This document shows, in pieces, positions 51,147 to 58,957 of a stretch of DNA of 64,000 nucleotides; position 1 is the first letter of the stretch; each line of letters opens with the position of its first letter. Source of the stretch: JBFAPK01 sp040676675. GTDB taxonomy: Bacteria > Actinomycetota > Actinomycetes > Mycobacteriales > Micromonosporaceae. The stretch spans positions 124,001-188,000 of the forward strand of contig NZ_JBFAPK010000003.1 in assembly GCF_040676675.1 (NCBI RefSeq). The letters run 5' to 3'. The notes beneath the pieces are model-generated. The model saw only the letters and a program-made list of their open reading frames with translations. It had not been told where the DNA came from and ran no database searches. A program made the translations under genes and the position numbers.

Positions 51147-51161
51147 GACATGGGATGTTAG
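51147..51161. promoter_or_regulatory. Second operator copy before GntR gene
   Basis: CGACAT-GGG-ATGTTA matches the 51040 palindrome in 13 of 15 positions, with the same GGG centre, 38-52 bp before the GntR ATG. A weaker third copy, GGACAT-CCC-ACGTCA, is at 51952-51966 just past the GntR stop. It fits autoregulation by the GntR protein. Confidence 0.68.
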
Positions 51162-51198
51162 GGCGGTACGGAGAGCCATCGTCGAGCCTGGAGGCAGC

Positions 51199-51921
51199 AT
51201 GCGCAAAGGTAACGGCGCGACCCTGCAGGAGCGCATCGTCGCCCTGATCCACGAGCGCGAGCTGACCCCGGGCACCCCCATGCCGACCGAGCCGCAGCTG
51301 ATGGAGCTGCTCGGCGCGAGCCGCAACAGCGTGCGCGAGGCGATCCGCGCCCTCCAGGCACTGGGCATTGTGGAGATCCGGCACGGCTACGGTACGTTCG
51401 TCGGGCACGCCTCGCTCGACGTGCTCACCCCGTCCCTGGCCTTCCGGGTACGCACCCGGCCCGGCGGTGGCGTACGCGCCCTGCACGACCTGGTCGAGGT
51501 GCGTGAGCTGCTGGAGACCGGGCTGATCGGGCAGGTGGCGACGAGCACCAGCACTCCGCGACTGGCCGCGCTGGACGCGCTGGTCACCGCGATGGAGCGC
51601 GACCGCGAGGCGGACCGGGCCTTCCACGCGCTGCTCTACGAGTCCTGCGGCAACGAGTTGGTGCTCCAGCTCATCGACCTCTTCTGGGCCGTCTACCACG
51701 AGGTCGAGCAGGCGCTCGGCCCGCCGGAGGACCGGGCCGCGGACATCGTCGCCAACCACCGCCGGATCGTCGAGGCGCTGCGCGCCCGCGACCCCGGCGC
51801 CGCCCGCGACGCGATGCACCGGCACTTCCGCGACGTCAAGGCCCGGATCGCGCGGGTCGAGGCGTGGACGCCGGAGCCCGAACCGGCCGTCGAGGTCGCG
51901 GGCGGGGCCGGGCCGGCCTGA
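51199..51921 (+). CDS. GntR-family regulator, FadR type
   Basis: A 240-residue protein; GGAGG lies four bases before ATG 51199. The N-terminal GntR winged helix reads LQERIVALIHERELTPGTPM, PTEPQLMELLGASRNSVREA and LGIVEIRHGYGTFVG. The C-terminal all-helical FCD domain keeps its metal-site residues in DREADRAFHALLYESCGN and NHRRIVEALRARDPGAARDAMHRHF. Divergent from the GH42 gene with two palindromic sites in the gap, it very likely represses the galactosidase until a sugar-derived ligand binds. Confidence 0.93.
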   Translation: MRKGNGATLQERIVALIHERELTPGTPMPTEPQLMELLGASRNSVREAIRALQALGIVEIRHGYGTFVGHASLDVLTPSLAFRVRTRPGGGVRALHDLVEVRELLETGLIGQVATSTSTPRLAALDALVTAMERDREADRAFHALLYESCGNELVLQLIDLFWAVYHEVEQALGPPEDRAADIVANHRRIVEALRARDPGAARDAMHRHFRDVKARIARVEAWTPEPEPAVEVAGGAGPA

Positions 51922-52071
51922 CCCGACGGAACGGGACGGCTCGGGACATCCGGACATCCCACGTCATACTTCGACGGTCGCCGGTCCCACCCGCCCCGGC
52001 CGGCGGCCCAACGGCCGGGCGGCCGGGGCAGACTCAACGGCCAGGTGCACGCTCAACGGTTGCGGGCGGGC

Positions 52072-52647
52072 TCAACGGCCGGGGGCGGTCCAGGCGGGGT
52101 CGCGGCCGGTCAGGCCGAGCAGGCGGTCGAACTCGGTCGCCTCCGCCGGTACCGGGACCGGGTCGGCGAAGACGCCGAACCTGCGGCCCTGCGGCAACAG
52201 CCGCTCCATCGGCTCGTACAGGGCGGAGACGACGGCCGGGTCCGGCTCGTACGGCTGGCCGGTGGCCCGCGCCAACTCCCAGGCGTGCACCGTCAGGTCC
52301 ACCAGCGCCATGTTCCCGACGGTCTCCTGCGGCATGCCCATGCCCGGCGAGACCCCGTCGAGCGCCGACGGGTCGGACCATGCCTCGGCCAGCCGCCCGG
52401 TCTCGGTCGCGAACCGACCGCGCCAGTCGCCGTCGAGGTAGTCCGGCGTCGTGACGAAGTCGGCCGGCTGCCGGCTCGCCAGACCCTGGAACTGGACGAC
52501 GACGTGGAACAGATGGTTGAGCAGATCCCGCACGGCGTACTCGGCGCAGGGCGTCGGCAACGCCAGTTGATCATCCCTGATCCCTCGCACCACCGCCCGC
52601 GCGGGCGCCGCCGCGGTGGCCAGGAACTGGCTAATCTTGGTGGTCAT
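52072..52647 (-). CDS. TIGR03086/mycothiol maleylpyruvate isomerase-like protein
   Basis: A 191-residue protein from ATG 52647. It has the metal-binding family pattern: LPTPCAEYAVRDLLNHLFHVV (Cys-Glu and Asn-His) in the first helix pair, MALVDLTVHAWELARATGQP with Asp and His in the third, and FGVFADPVPVPAEATEFDRLLGLTGRDPAW at the end. Relatives use mycothiol as a cofactor for isomerase or detoxifying thiol-transfer reactions. Its ATG shares two base pairs with the divergent AraC-type gene's ATG. Upstream of the stop (52030-52085) CTCAACGG occurs three times. Confidence 0.9.
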   Translation of the reverse strand: MTTKISQFLATAAAPARAVVRGIRDDQLALPTPCAEYAVRDLLNHLFHVVVQFQGLASRQPADFVTTPDYLDGDWRGRFATETGRLAEAWSDPSALDGVSPGMGMPQETVGNMALVDLTVHAWELARATGQPYEPDPAVVSALYEPMERLLPQGRRFGVFADPVPVPAEATEFDRLLGLTGRDPAWTAPGR

Positions 52648-53521
52648 GAGCCCAGGCTATGAGGGCGCTCTAGAAGAAACGCGACACGTGGACCGCCGAC
52701 ACGCGGACCCGGGCGCCGAGGACCCGCGAGCCGACAAGCCGGGGCGCGACGAGCCGCGGCGGGACACCCGGGGCATCCTCGATCCGGCCCGGCTGCTGCG
52801 GCGGGTGCGTTTCCGGCGCCACGGCCCGGCGCCGGCGCTGCGGCCGTACGTCGAGCACTACTGGCTGATCGACTGGGACCTCGACGAGCCGTTCGCCCAG
52901 CACGTCCTGCCGCACCCGGCGGTGAACCTGGTCTTCCAGCGCTACCACGACCAGCCCGAGTTCGCGGAGTTGGCCGGCGTGGGCCGGCGGCTCTTCTCGA
53001 TCGAGCTGGATTCGACCGGCCGGGTCTGCGGGGTGCAGTTCCGGCCGGGCGGCTTCCGACCGTTCTGGCGGCGCTCGGTGTCGACGCTGACCGGACGGCA
53101 GATCCCGTTCCGCACCGACGCCGGCCCCGTCTGCGCCGGTACCGACGACGAGCGGTGCCGGGCCCTCGACGCGGTGCTGACCGGCCTCGACCCGCGGCCC
53201 GATCCGGCCGTCGCCGAGGCGGTACGGCTGGTGGAGCTGATCCGGCGGGACCGGACGGTACTGCGGGTGGAGGAGTTCGCCCGTGGGCAGGGCGTCTCGG
53301 TCCGGACCCTGCAACGCCTCTTCACCGAGTACGTCGGCGTCAGCCCGAAATGGGTGATCCTCCGCTACCGGCTGCACGAGGCGATCGAGCGGGCCACCGA
53401 CAGCCCGGACTGGGCGGGCCTCGCCGCCGATCTCGGCTACAGCGACCAGGCCCACCTGATCCGGGACGTGCGTTCGGCGATCGGGCTGCCGCCGGCGGCG
53501 TACGCCAGGGGGCTCGCCTGA
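52646..53521 (+). CDS. AraC-family regulator with DUF6597-type N-terminus
   Basis: A 291-residue protein if started at ATG 52646; GTG 52688 is the main alternative and would remove the overlap with the divergent gene. The conserved part starts near HGPAPALRPYVEHYWLIDW, with HVLPHPAVNLVFQ and GVQFRPGGFRPFW. The C-terminal AraC HTH reads VEEFARGQGVSVRTLQRLF and DWAGLAADLGYSDQAHLIRD. It probably controls itself and the divergent mycothiol-type gene. The first 45 residues are polar and variable, which also hints that the real start is later. Confidence 0.88.
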   Translation: MSPGYEGALEETRHVDRRHADPGAEDPRADKPGRDEPRRDTRGILDPARLLRRVRFRRHGPAPALRPYVEHYWLIDWDLDEPFAQHVLPHPAVNLVFQRYHDQPEFAELAGVGRRLFSIELDSTGRVCGVQFRPGGFRPFWRRSVSTLTGRQIPFRTDAGPVCAGTDDERCRALDAVLTGLDPRPDPAVAEAVRLVELIRRDRTVLRVEEFARGQGVSVRTLQRLFTEYVGVSPKWVILRYRLHEAIERATDSPDWAGLAADLGYSDQAHLIRDVRSAIGLPPAAYARGLA

Positions 53522-53528
53522 CCGCCCG

Positions 53529-53557
53529 CCGCCGGTCCCGGCACCGGGGACCGGCGG
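53529..53557. terminator. Hairpin terminator between convergent genes
   Basis: CCGCCGGTCCC, a 7-nt loop, GGGACCGGCGG: an 11-bp perfect stem in the 74-bp gap between the AraC-type gene and the DD-carboxypeptidase gene. Confidence 0.8.
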
Positions 53558-53595
53558 CGCCGGCCAAGCGTCCGCCGCCGGCGCGACCGGCGGCA

Positions 53596-54927
53596 TCAGC
53601 GGTGGTGGCGGATCCGGTCCCAGGTGCTCGGCGGCTCCAGTGCCGTACCGCTGTGCAGCGCCGTGCCGACCGGCTTTCCCTCGCCGGCGCTGGCGCTGAG
53701 CTGACCGTGCGCGGCGCCGGCCGCGAGCCGCGACGGCACGGTCGGGATCCGGGTGTCGAGGCGGACCTCCAGACCCGGCCAGCCGACCACCTCGACCTTC
53801 TCGGCCGCGGTGATGGTGGTACCGCTGCCGAGCGGTCCGTGCACGGCCGCGACCTGCTGACCGGCCTCGACCAGCGTGTGCACCCCGAGCGCCGCCGACG
53901 TCGACCGCAGCAGCGACCGGGTCACCGCGAAGACCCGGTCGAGCTGTACGGGTGTGTTGGCGCCGGGCTGGCCCAGGACCGCGCCGACGACGGTGAGCTT
54001 GCGTCCGGCGACGTTGACGATCGCCGCGAAGACCAGACAGCCGCCGGCCTCGTCGGTCGAGCCGGTCTTGATCCCCACCACGCCGTCCCGGCCGACCAGT
54101 TCGTTGTAGTTGCGCACCGTGCCGGCGACCGGGATGGTCGCCTGCTTCTGCTTCGCGATCTCCGCGAACGCCGGCAGCGCCATCGCCTTGCTCGCCAGGA
54201 TCACCTGGTCGCGCGCGGTGCTCACGGTGGTCGGGTCGAGCCCGGACGGGTCGGTGTAGTGGGTGCCGGTCATGCCGAGCTTGTCGGCGGTGGCGTTCAT
54301 CTTCTCGACGAACGCCTCGATGCTGCCGGAGTCCCACTCGGCGAGGATGCGGGCCATGTTGTTCGCCGAGGGCAGCAGTACCGCCTGGAGCGCCTGCCGC
54401 TCGGTGATCCGCTCGCCGGCCGCCACCTTCACCAGTGACTCGCCGTTCGCCTGCTCCTGCGGGTACCGCGCGGCCTGCTCGGCGCTGACCGTCAGCGTCG
54501 GCCCCTGCTCACCGGCGTCGAGCGGGTGCTCGGTGAGGATCACGTAGGCGGTCATCACCTTGGTCACGCTGGCGATCGGCAGCGACTTGGACCCGCCGGA
54601 GGTGCCGACCGTACCGAGCCCGTCGATCGAGATCATCGCCTGGCCGGACCGGGGCCAGGGCAGCTTCGGCGCCGCGCCGGGGATCTTCATGGTGCCCGGC
54701 AGGGTCAGCTCGACCGTCGGGGCGGGCAGCGGGTTCCGCAGCGGCGCGACGGCGTACAACCCGCCGCCGACCAGCATCAGCAGCAGCAGGGTGGCCAGCA
54801 CCCAGGGCAGTCGCCGCCGGCGGCGCGGTGGCTCCGGCGGTGTCGGCGGCGGTGGTGGCCCGCCCGGCCGCCCCGCCGGTGGTACCCGGTTGAACTCAAC
54901 TGTCGGCATCTCCGCCGGACCGTACAT
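53596..54927 (-). CDS. D-alanyl-D-alanine carboxypeptidase, membrane-anchored (S11-type PBP)
   Basis: A 443-residue protein from ATG 54927. A proline-rich cytoplasmic tail and Arg cluster precede one membrane helix (41-61, LPWVLATLLLLMLVGGGLYA). Outside the cell are all three penicillin-binding motifs: S120-V-T-K (nucleophile), S187-A-N and K287-T-G. A C-terminal beta domain follows, with VEVVGWPGLEVRLDTRIPTV. It should trim the terminal D-Ala of peptidoglycan stem peptides. It is anchored at the N-terminus rather than by the C-terminal amphipathic helix of classical DacA. Confidence 0.93.
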   Translation of the reverse strand: MYGPAEMPTVEFNRVPPAGRPGGPPPPPTPPEPPRRRRRLPWVLATLLLLMLVGGGLYAVAPLRNPLPAPTVELTLPGTMKIPGAAPKLPWPRSGQAMISIDGLGTVGTSGGSKSLPIASVTKVMTAYVILTEHPLDAGEQGPTLTVSAEQAARYPQEQANGESLVKVAAGERITERQALQAVLLPSANNMARILAEWDSGSIEAFVEKMNATADKLGMTGTHYTDPSGLDPTTVSTARDQVILASKAMALPAFAEIAKQKQATIPVAGTVRNYNELVGRDGVVGIKTGSTDEAGGCLVFAAIVNVAGRKLTVVGAVLGQPGANTPVQLDRVFAVTRSLLRSTSAALGVHTLVEAGQQVAAVHGPLGSGTTITAAEKVEVVGWPGLEVRLDTRIPTVPSRLAAGAAHGQLSASAGEGKPVGTALHSGTALEPPSTWDRIRHHR

Positions 54928-55114
54928 CTGGCGTTTCCTCCCCCGTGACGAAACCGCCGCACGATAGCAGTTCGGGTCGATCTCCAGCGCGACGCGCGCC
55001 TCCCACCGGGTCGGCGCGGGCTCTCCCGGAGTAATCGCTCTCGCCCACCGGTTCGGTTCGCGTGACCTGCGCCATTGCCGGCCGGCCGACCCACGGCGCC
55101 CGGGCGGCGGCGTC

Positions 55115-55666
55115 TCAGCGTTCGTACGTGCCGGAGACCCGGCCCCGGGCGAGGACGTGCCCCTCGATCGCGTCGAGCACGCGCTCGGGCCGGGCGCCGG
55201 GCGGGAGGTCGGTCGCCGCGTCGAGGGCGAAGAGCTGGAAGACGTACGCGTGCGGGCCGTGACCGGGGATCGGGCGGGGACCGGCGTAGCCGATCCGGCC
55301 CAGGCTCCCGGCGCCCCCGCCGTACGGCCGGCCGGCGTTGAACTCCCCGTCGGCGAGCCCGGTCGCGTCGGCGGGGATGCCGGTGACCACCGCGTGCACG
55401 ATCGGCCGGCGCAGCGGCACGTCCGGGTCCTCGACGACCAGCACCAGCTCGACGGCGGTCTCCGGCACCCCCGACCAGGCCAGCGGCGGGGAGACGTTGT
55501 CGCCGATCCCGTCCCCGCAGTACCGCCGCGGCATCGGGCCGCCGGTCGCGAAGGCGGGGCTCGTGAGATCGATCGTCTCGGGCGCGGCGAGCCCCGGCCG
55601 GTGCCAGGCGAGCCGCTCCTCGCCGGCCCGTCGCCGCCGCAACAGGCGCCCCAGCAGGGAAATCAT
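55115..55666 (-). CDS. PEBP (YbhB/YbcL, Raf-kinase-inhibitor-like) protein
   Basis: A 183-residue protein from ATG 55666; GTG 55675 is a possible start three codons earlier. Family motifs are SPAFATGGPMPRRYCGDGIG, DNVSPPLAWSGVPETAVELV, VEDPDVPLRRPIVHAVV and GPHAYVFQLFALD, which build the ligand-binding pocket (Asp-Pro-Asp and His). Function in bacteria is poorly known. The N-terminus is Arg-rich rather than a signal peptide. It is divergent from an MFS exporter gene 48 bp away. Confidence 0.9.
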   Translation of the reverse strand: MISLLGRLLRRRRAGEERLAWHRPGLAAPETIDLTSPAFATGGPMPRRYCGDGIGDNVSPPLAWSGVPETAVELVLVVEDPDVPLRRPIVHAVVTGIPADATGLADGEFNAGRPYGGGAGSLGRIGYAGPRPIPGHGPHAYVFQLFALDAATDLPPGARPERVLDAIEGHVLARGRVSGTYER

Positions 55667-55714
55667 CGCCACCACCCGGAACTAGAAGGTCAACTCGCAA
55701 GTAAGCTAGCCGCC

Positions 55715-57133
55715 GTGCGGCGCGTCCACCACGGCTTCGGGCCGCGCTTCATCGCACCGGTGTTGATCGGGCCGGTCCTCAACCCGATCAACACGACCAT
55801 GATCTCGGTCGCCCTGGTACCGATCTCCCGCGAGCTGCGCGTCGGCTCCTCGGTCGTCATCTGGCTCGTCGCCGGCCTCTACCTGGCCAGCTCGATCGCG
55901 CAGCCCACGATGGGCAAGCTCGCCGACATCTTCGGCCCCAAGAAGGTCTACCTCGCCGGGCTGGTCATCGTGCTGACCGGCGGCCTGCTCCCGGTGCTCG
56001 TACCGCACTTCGGCGGGGTGCTGGCCGCCCGGATCTGCATCGGCGTCGGCACCTCGGCGGCGTACCCGTCGGCGCTGACGCTGATCCGGGACCAGTCGAC
56101 CCGGCTCGGTACCGAGACCCCGCCGGCCCTGCTCTCCGGGGTCTCGATCGCCAGCCTCACCACCGCCGCCGTCGGGCCGGTGCTCGGCGGTGTCCTGATC
56201 GAGACCGTCGGCTGGAAGGCGATCTTCCTGGTCAACGTGCCGCTGGCCGGGATCGCCCTGGCCATGGCCGGGCTCTGGCTGCCCTCGGACCGGACCCGGC
56301 CGGGCGGCCGGCGTACCGGCTCGGCGCTGGCCGCCACCGACCCGGTCGGCATCCTGCTCTTCGCCGCTACGATCGCCGCCCTGCTGGTCTTCCTGCTCGA
56401 CCTCGCGTCCGGCTACTGGTGGCTGCTCGGTACCGCCCTGGCGCTGGCCGGCCTGTTCGCCTGGTGGGAGCTGCGCCGGGACACGCCCTTCCTGGACCTG
56501 CGCATGCTCGCCGGCAACGCGCCGCTGTTCCGCACCTACGCCCGGCTCTTCCTCGTCTACCTCTCCTCCTACTCGATGACGTACGGCTTCAGCCAGTGGT
56601 TACAGGCCGCCGCCGGCTACAGCAGCGACACGGCCGGGCTGCTCCAGCTTCCCACCGCGGTGCTGGCCGGCGTCGCCTCCGTGGCGGTCGCCCGGACCAG
56701 GGCGCTGCGGCTGCCGCTCGTCCTCGCCGGGCTGCTCCCCTGCGCCGGCGGGGTCCTCATCCTCACCCTCACCTCCCGCGCCCCGGTCTGGCTGCTGCTG
56801 GTCGTCACCGGCCTCTTCGGGGTGCCGCAGGGGCTGGCCTCGGTCACCAACCAGGCGGCCCTCTACCGGCAGGCCCCCACCGAACAGCTCGGTACCGCCT
56901 CCGGCCTCTCCCGCACCTCGATCTACCTCGGCGCCATCGTCTCCTCCGGGATCATCGGTCTCACCTTCGGCGCCCGGCCCACCGACGCCGGAATCCACGC
57001 GATCGGCTGGCTCATCGTCTGCGCCACCGGCATCGCCGGCCTGCTGGCCGCCCGGGACCGGACGCTCTCCGCCCGGCCCGCGCCCCGGCGGGCCGCCGGG
57101 GCGCGGGCCGGCGCGGAAAGTCACCCGAGCTGA
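55715..57133 (+). CDS. MFS multidrug exporter, DHA2-like
   Basis: A 472-residue protein from GTG 55715 (VRRVHHGFGPRFIAPVL). About fourteen hydrophobic helices are present. MGKLADIFGPKKVYL is the MFS loop-2 motif, LTTAAVGPVLGGVLIETVGWKAIFLVNVPLA is the motif C region with the WR/WK-x-I-F-x-V-N-x-P signature of drug/H+ antiporters, and the second half has LQLPTAVLAGV. It probably exports drugs or metabolites by proton exchange. No MarR/TetR regulator lies directly beside it. Confidence 0.92.
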   Translation: MRRVHHGFGPRFIAPVLIGPVLNPINTTMISVALVPISRELRVGSSVVIWLVAGLYLASSIAQPTMGKLADIFGPKKVYLAGLVIVLTGGLLPVLVPHFGGVLAARICIGVGTSAAYPSALTLIRDQSTRLGTETPPALLSGVSIASLTTAAVGPVLGGVLIETVGWKAIFLVNVPLAGIALAMAGLWLPSDRTRPGGRRTGSALAATDPVGILLFAATIAALLVFLLDLASGYWWLLGTALALAGLFAWWELRRDTPFLDLRMLAGNAPLFRTYARLFLVYLSSYSMTYGFSQWLQAAAGYSSDTAGLLQLPTAVLAGVASVAVARTRALRLPLVLAGLLPCAGGVLILTLTSRAPVWLLLVVTGLFGVPQGLASVTNQAALYRQAPTEQLGTASGLSRTSIYLGAIVSSGIIGLTFGARPTDAGIHAIGWLIVCATGIAGLLAARDRTLSARPAPRRAAGARAGAESHPS

Positions 57134-57192
57134 GCCGGCCGGCGGCGGGCGGCGAGGTGACCAGCGTCCGGGCGGGCCCGAGCGGAACGGGC

Positions 57193-57214
57193 GGATCGAT
57201 ATAGACATCGATCC
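57193..57214. promoter_or_regulatory. 22-bp palindrome upstream of molybdenum hydroxylase operon
   Basis: GGATCGAT-ATAGAC-ATCGATCC has perfect 8-bp arms and lies 84-105 bp before the first ATG. A half copy CGATCC follows at 57231. AT-rich DNA (TTTACTAG) lies between. This is the form of a TetR- or MarR-type operator. Confidence 0.72.
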
Positions 57215-57297
57215 ATGGTTTACTAGGGCTCGATCCGGTCGGCCCGCGGCGACCGCCGCGACCGGCGGCATCCGCCGCCCGCCCGAAAGGTGCGCCC

Positions 57298-57987
57298 ATG
57301 CAACGTGCTGCCGAGCCGCCGGCCACGGCCGGGGAAGCCGGCGACCACCCGGCGGCGACCGGGGAACCGGCGGCCGGGCTCTCCCGGCGCGGCCTGCTCG
57401 GCCGTACCGTCGCCGCCTCGGCCGGGCTGGCCGTCGTCGGCGCCGAACCGGCCTCGCCCGCGCTGGCGGCCGAACCGGCGCCGGCCGAGCCGACGCCCGC
57501 CGAACCGGTCCCGCCCGGCGAGCAACTCGTCGACGTCCGGCTGCGGGTCAACGGGCGGACCGAGCGGCTCCGGGTCGATCCCCGGGTCACCCTGCTCGAC
57601 GCGCTGCGCGAGCGGCTGGGGCTGACCGGCTCGAAGAAGGGCTGCGACCGGGGGCAGTGCGGCGCGTGCACGGTACACGTCGACGGCCGCCGGGTGCTCT
57701 CCTGCCTGACCCTGGTCGCCACGGTCGCCGACCGGCGGGTCACCACGATCGAGGGGCTCGCCGACGGGGACCGGCTGCACCCCATGCAGCAGGCGTTCAT
57801 CGACTGCGACGCCTTCCAGTGCGGCTTCTGCACCTCCGGACAGATCATGTCGGCGGTGGCGCTGGCACGGGAGGGGCACGCCGGCTCGGACGACGAGATC
57901 CGCGAACAGATGTCGGGCAACATCTGCCGCTGCGGGGCGTACCCGAACATCGTGGCCGCGGTCCGGCGGGGCGGTGGCGGACGGTGA
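57298..57987 (+). CDS. Molybdenum hydroxylase [2Fe-2S] subunit, Tat-exported
   Basis: A 229-residue protein from ATG 57298. The N-terminus carries a twin-arginine signal (SRRGLLGRTVAASAGLAVVG). The plant-type [2Fe-2S] domain has GCDRGQCGACTVHVDG and a later Cys; the second, four-helix cluster domain has FQCGFCTSGQIM and GNICRCGAYPNI. This is the small subunit of xanthine-dehydrogenase-family enzymes in the periplasmic, PaoA-like form. The stop overlaps the FAD subunit start (GTGA). The assembled complex is carried out through Tat by this subunit. Confidence 0.94.
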   Translation: MQRAAEPPATAGEAGDHPAATGEPAAGLSRRGLLGRTVAASAGLAVVGAEPASPALAAEPAPAEPTPAEPVPPGEQLVDVRLRVNGRTERLRVDPRVTLLDALRERLGLTGSKKGCDRGQCGACTVHVDGRRVLSCLTLVATVADRRVTTIEGLADGDRLHPMQQAFIDCDAFQCGFCTSGQIMSAVALAREGHAGSDDEIREQMSGNICRCGAYPNIVAAVRRGGGGR

Positions 57988-58955
57988 GGGCCTTCGACTT
58001 CGCGGTCGCCCGTACCGTGCCGGAGGCGCTCGCCCGCGGCGGCGCCGGCACCGCCTACCTGGCCGGCGGCACCACCCTGGTCGACCTCATGAAGCTGGAG
58101 GTGCTCACGCCCCGGCACGTGGTGGACATCAACCACCTGCCGCTGCGCGGCGTCCACGCCGACCGGGACGGCCTGCACGTCGGCGCGCTGGAGCGGATGA
58201 GCGACGTGGCCGACCACCCGCTGGTCGCGCACCCCTACCCGGTGATCAGCCAGGCGCTGCGGGCCAGCGCCTCGCCGCAGCTGCGCAACATGGCGAGCAT
58301 CGGGGGGAACCTGCTCCAGCGCACCCGCTGCGGCTACTACCGGGACACCGCCACGGCCTGCAACCGCCGGACGCCCGGCAGCGGCTGCGCCGCGATCGGC
58401 GGGGAGAACCGGGGCCACGCGATCCTCGGCACCAGCGACGCCTGCGTCGCCGCCCACCCCAGCGACCTGGCGGTGGCGCTGGTCGCGCTGGACGCCTCGG
58501 TGCTGCTCACCGGCCGGGCCGGCACCCGCGAACTGCGCCTCGCGGACCTCTACCGGCTACCGGGCGAGACCCCACACCTCGAACACGACCTGCGCCCCGG
58601 CGAGCTGATCGCCCGGGTCACCGTGCCGCCGCTGGACTGGGCCCGCCGCTCGGCCTACCTGAAGGTACGCGACCGGACGTCGTACGAGTTCGCGCTCGCC
58701 TCGGCCGCCGTCGCCGTCTCGCTGCGCGGGGGCCTCGTACGCGACGTGCGGGTAGCGGTCGGCGGCGTCGGTACCCGGCCGTGGCGGCTGCCGGCGGTCG
58801 AGGAGGCGCTGCGCGGCCGGGCCCCGCGCCCCGAGGTGGTCGAGGCGGCCGCCGAACGGGCCGTGGCGGGCGCCCGCCCGCTGGCCCACAACGCGTTCAA
58901 GCTGACGCTGCTCCGGCGCACCATCACGCGCGCCCTGCTGAGCCTGACGGAGTGA
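57984..58955 (+). CDS. Molybdenum hydroxylase FAD-binding subunit
   Basis: A 323-residue protein from GTG 57984. FAD contacts are AYLAGGTTLVDLMKLEVL and LRNMASIGGNLLQRTRC. The insert RCGYYRDTATACNRRTPGSG then C contains three Cys, plus one at DACVAA, matching the extra [4Fe-4S] cluster of PaoB-type subunits. The C-terminal domain has RDRTSYEFALASAAVAV. It passes electrons from the iron-sulphur subunit to FAD and an outside acceptor. It has no signal of its own. Confidence 0.93.
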   Translation: MRAFDFAVARTVPEALARGGAGTAYLAGGTTLVDLMKLEVLTPRHVVDINHLPLRGVHADRDGLHVGALERMSDVADHPLVAHPYPVISQALRASASPQLRNMASIGGNLLQRTRCGYYRDTATACNRRTPGSGCAAIGGENRGHAILGTSDACVAAHPSDLAVALVALDASVLLTGRAGTRELRLADLYRLPGETPHLEHDLRPGELIARVTVPPLDWARRSAYLKVRDRTSYEFALASAAVAVSLRGGLVRDVRVAVGGVGTRPWRLPAVEEALRGRAPRPEVVEAAAERAVAGARPLAHNAFKLTLLRRTITRALLSLTE

Positions 58956-58957
58956 GC

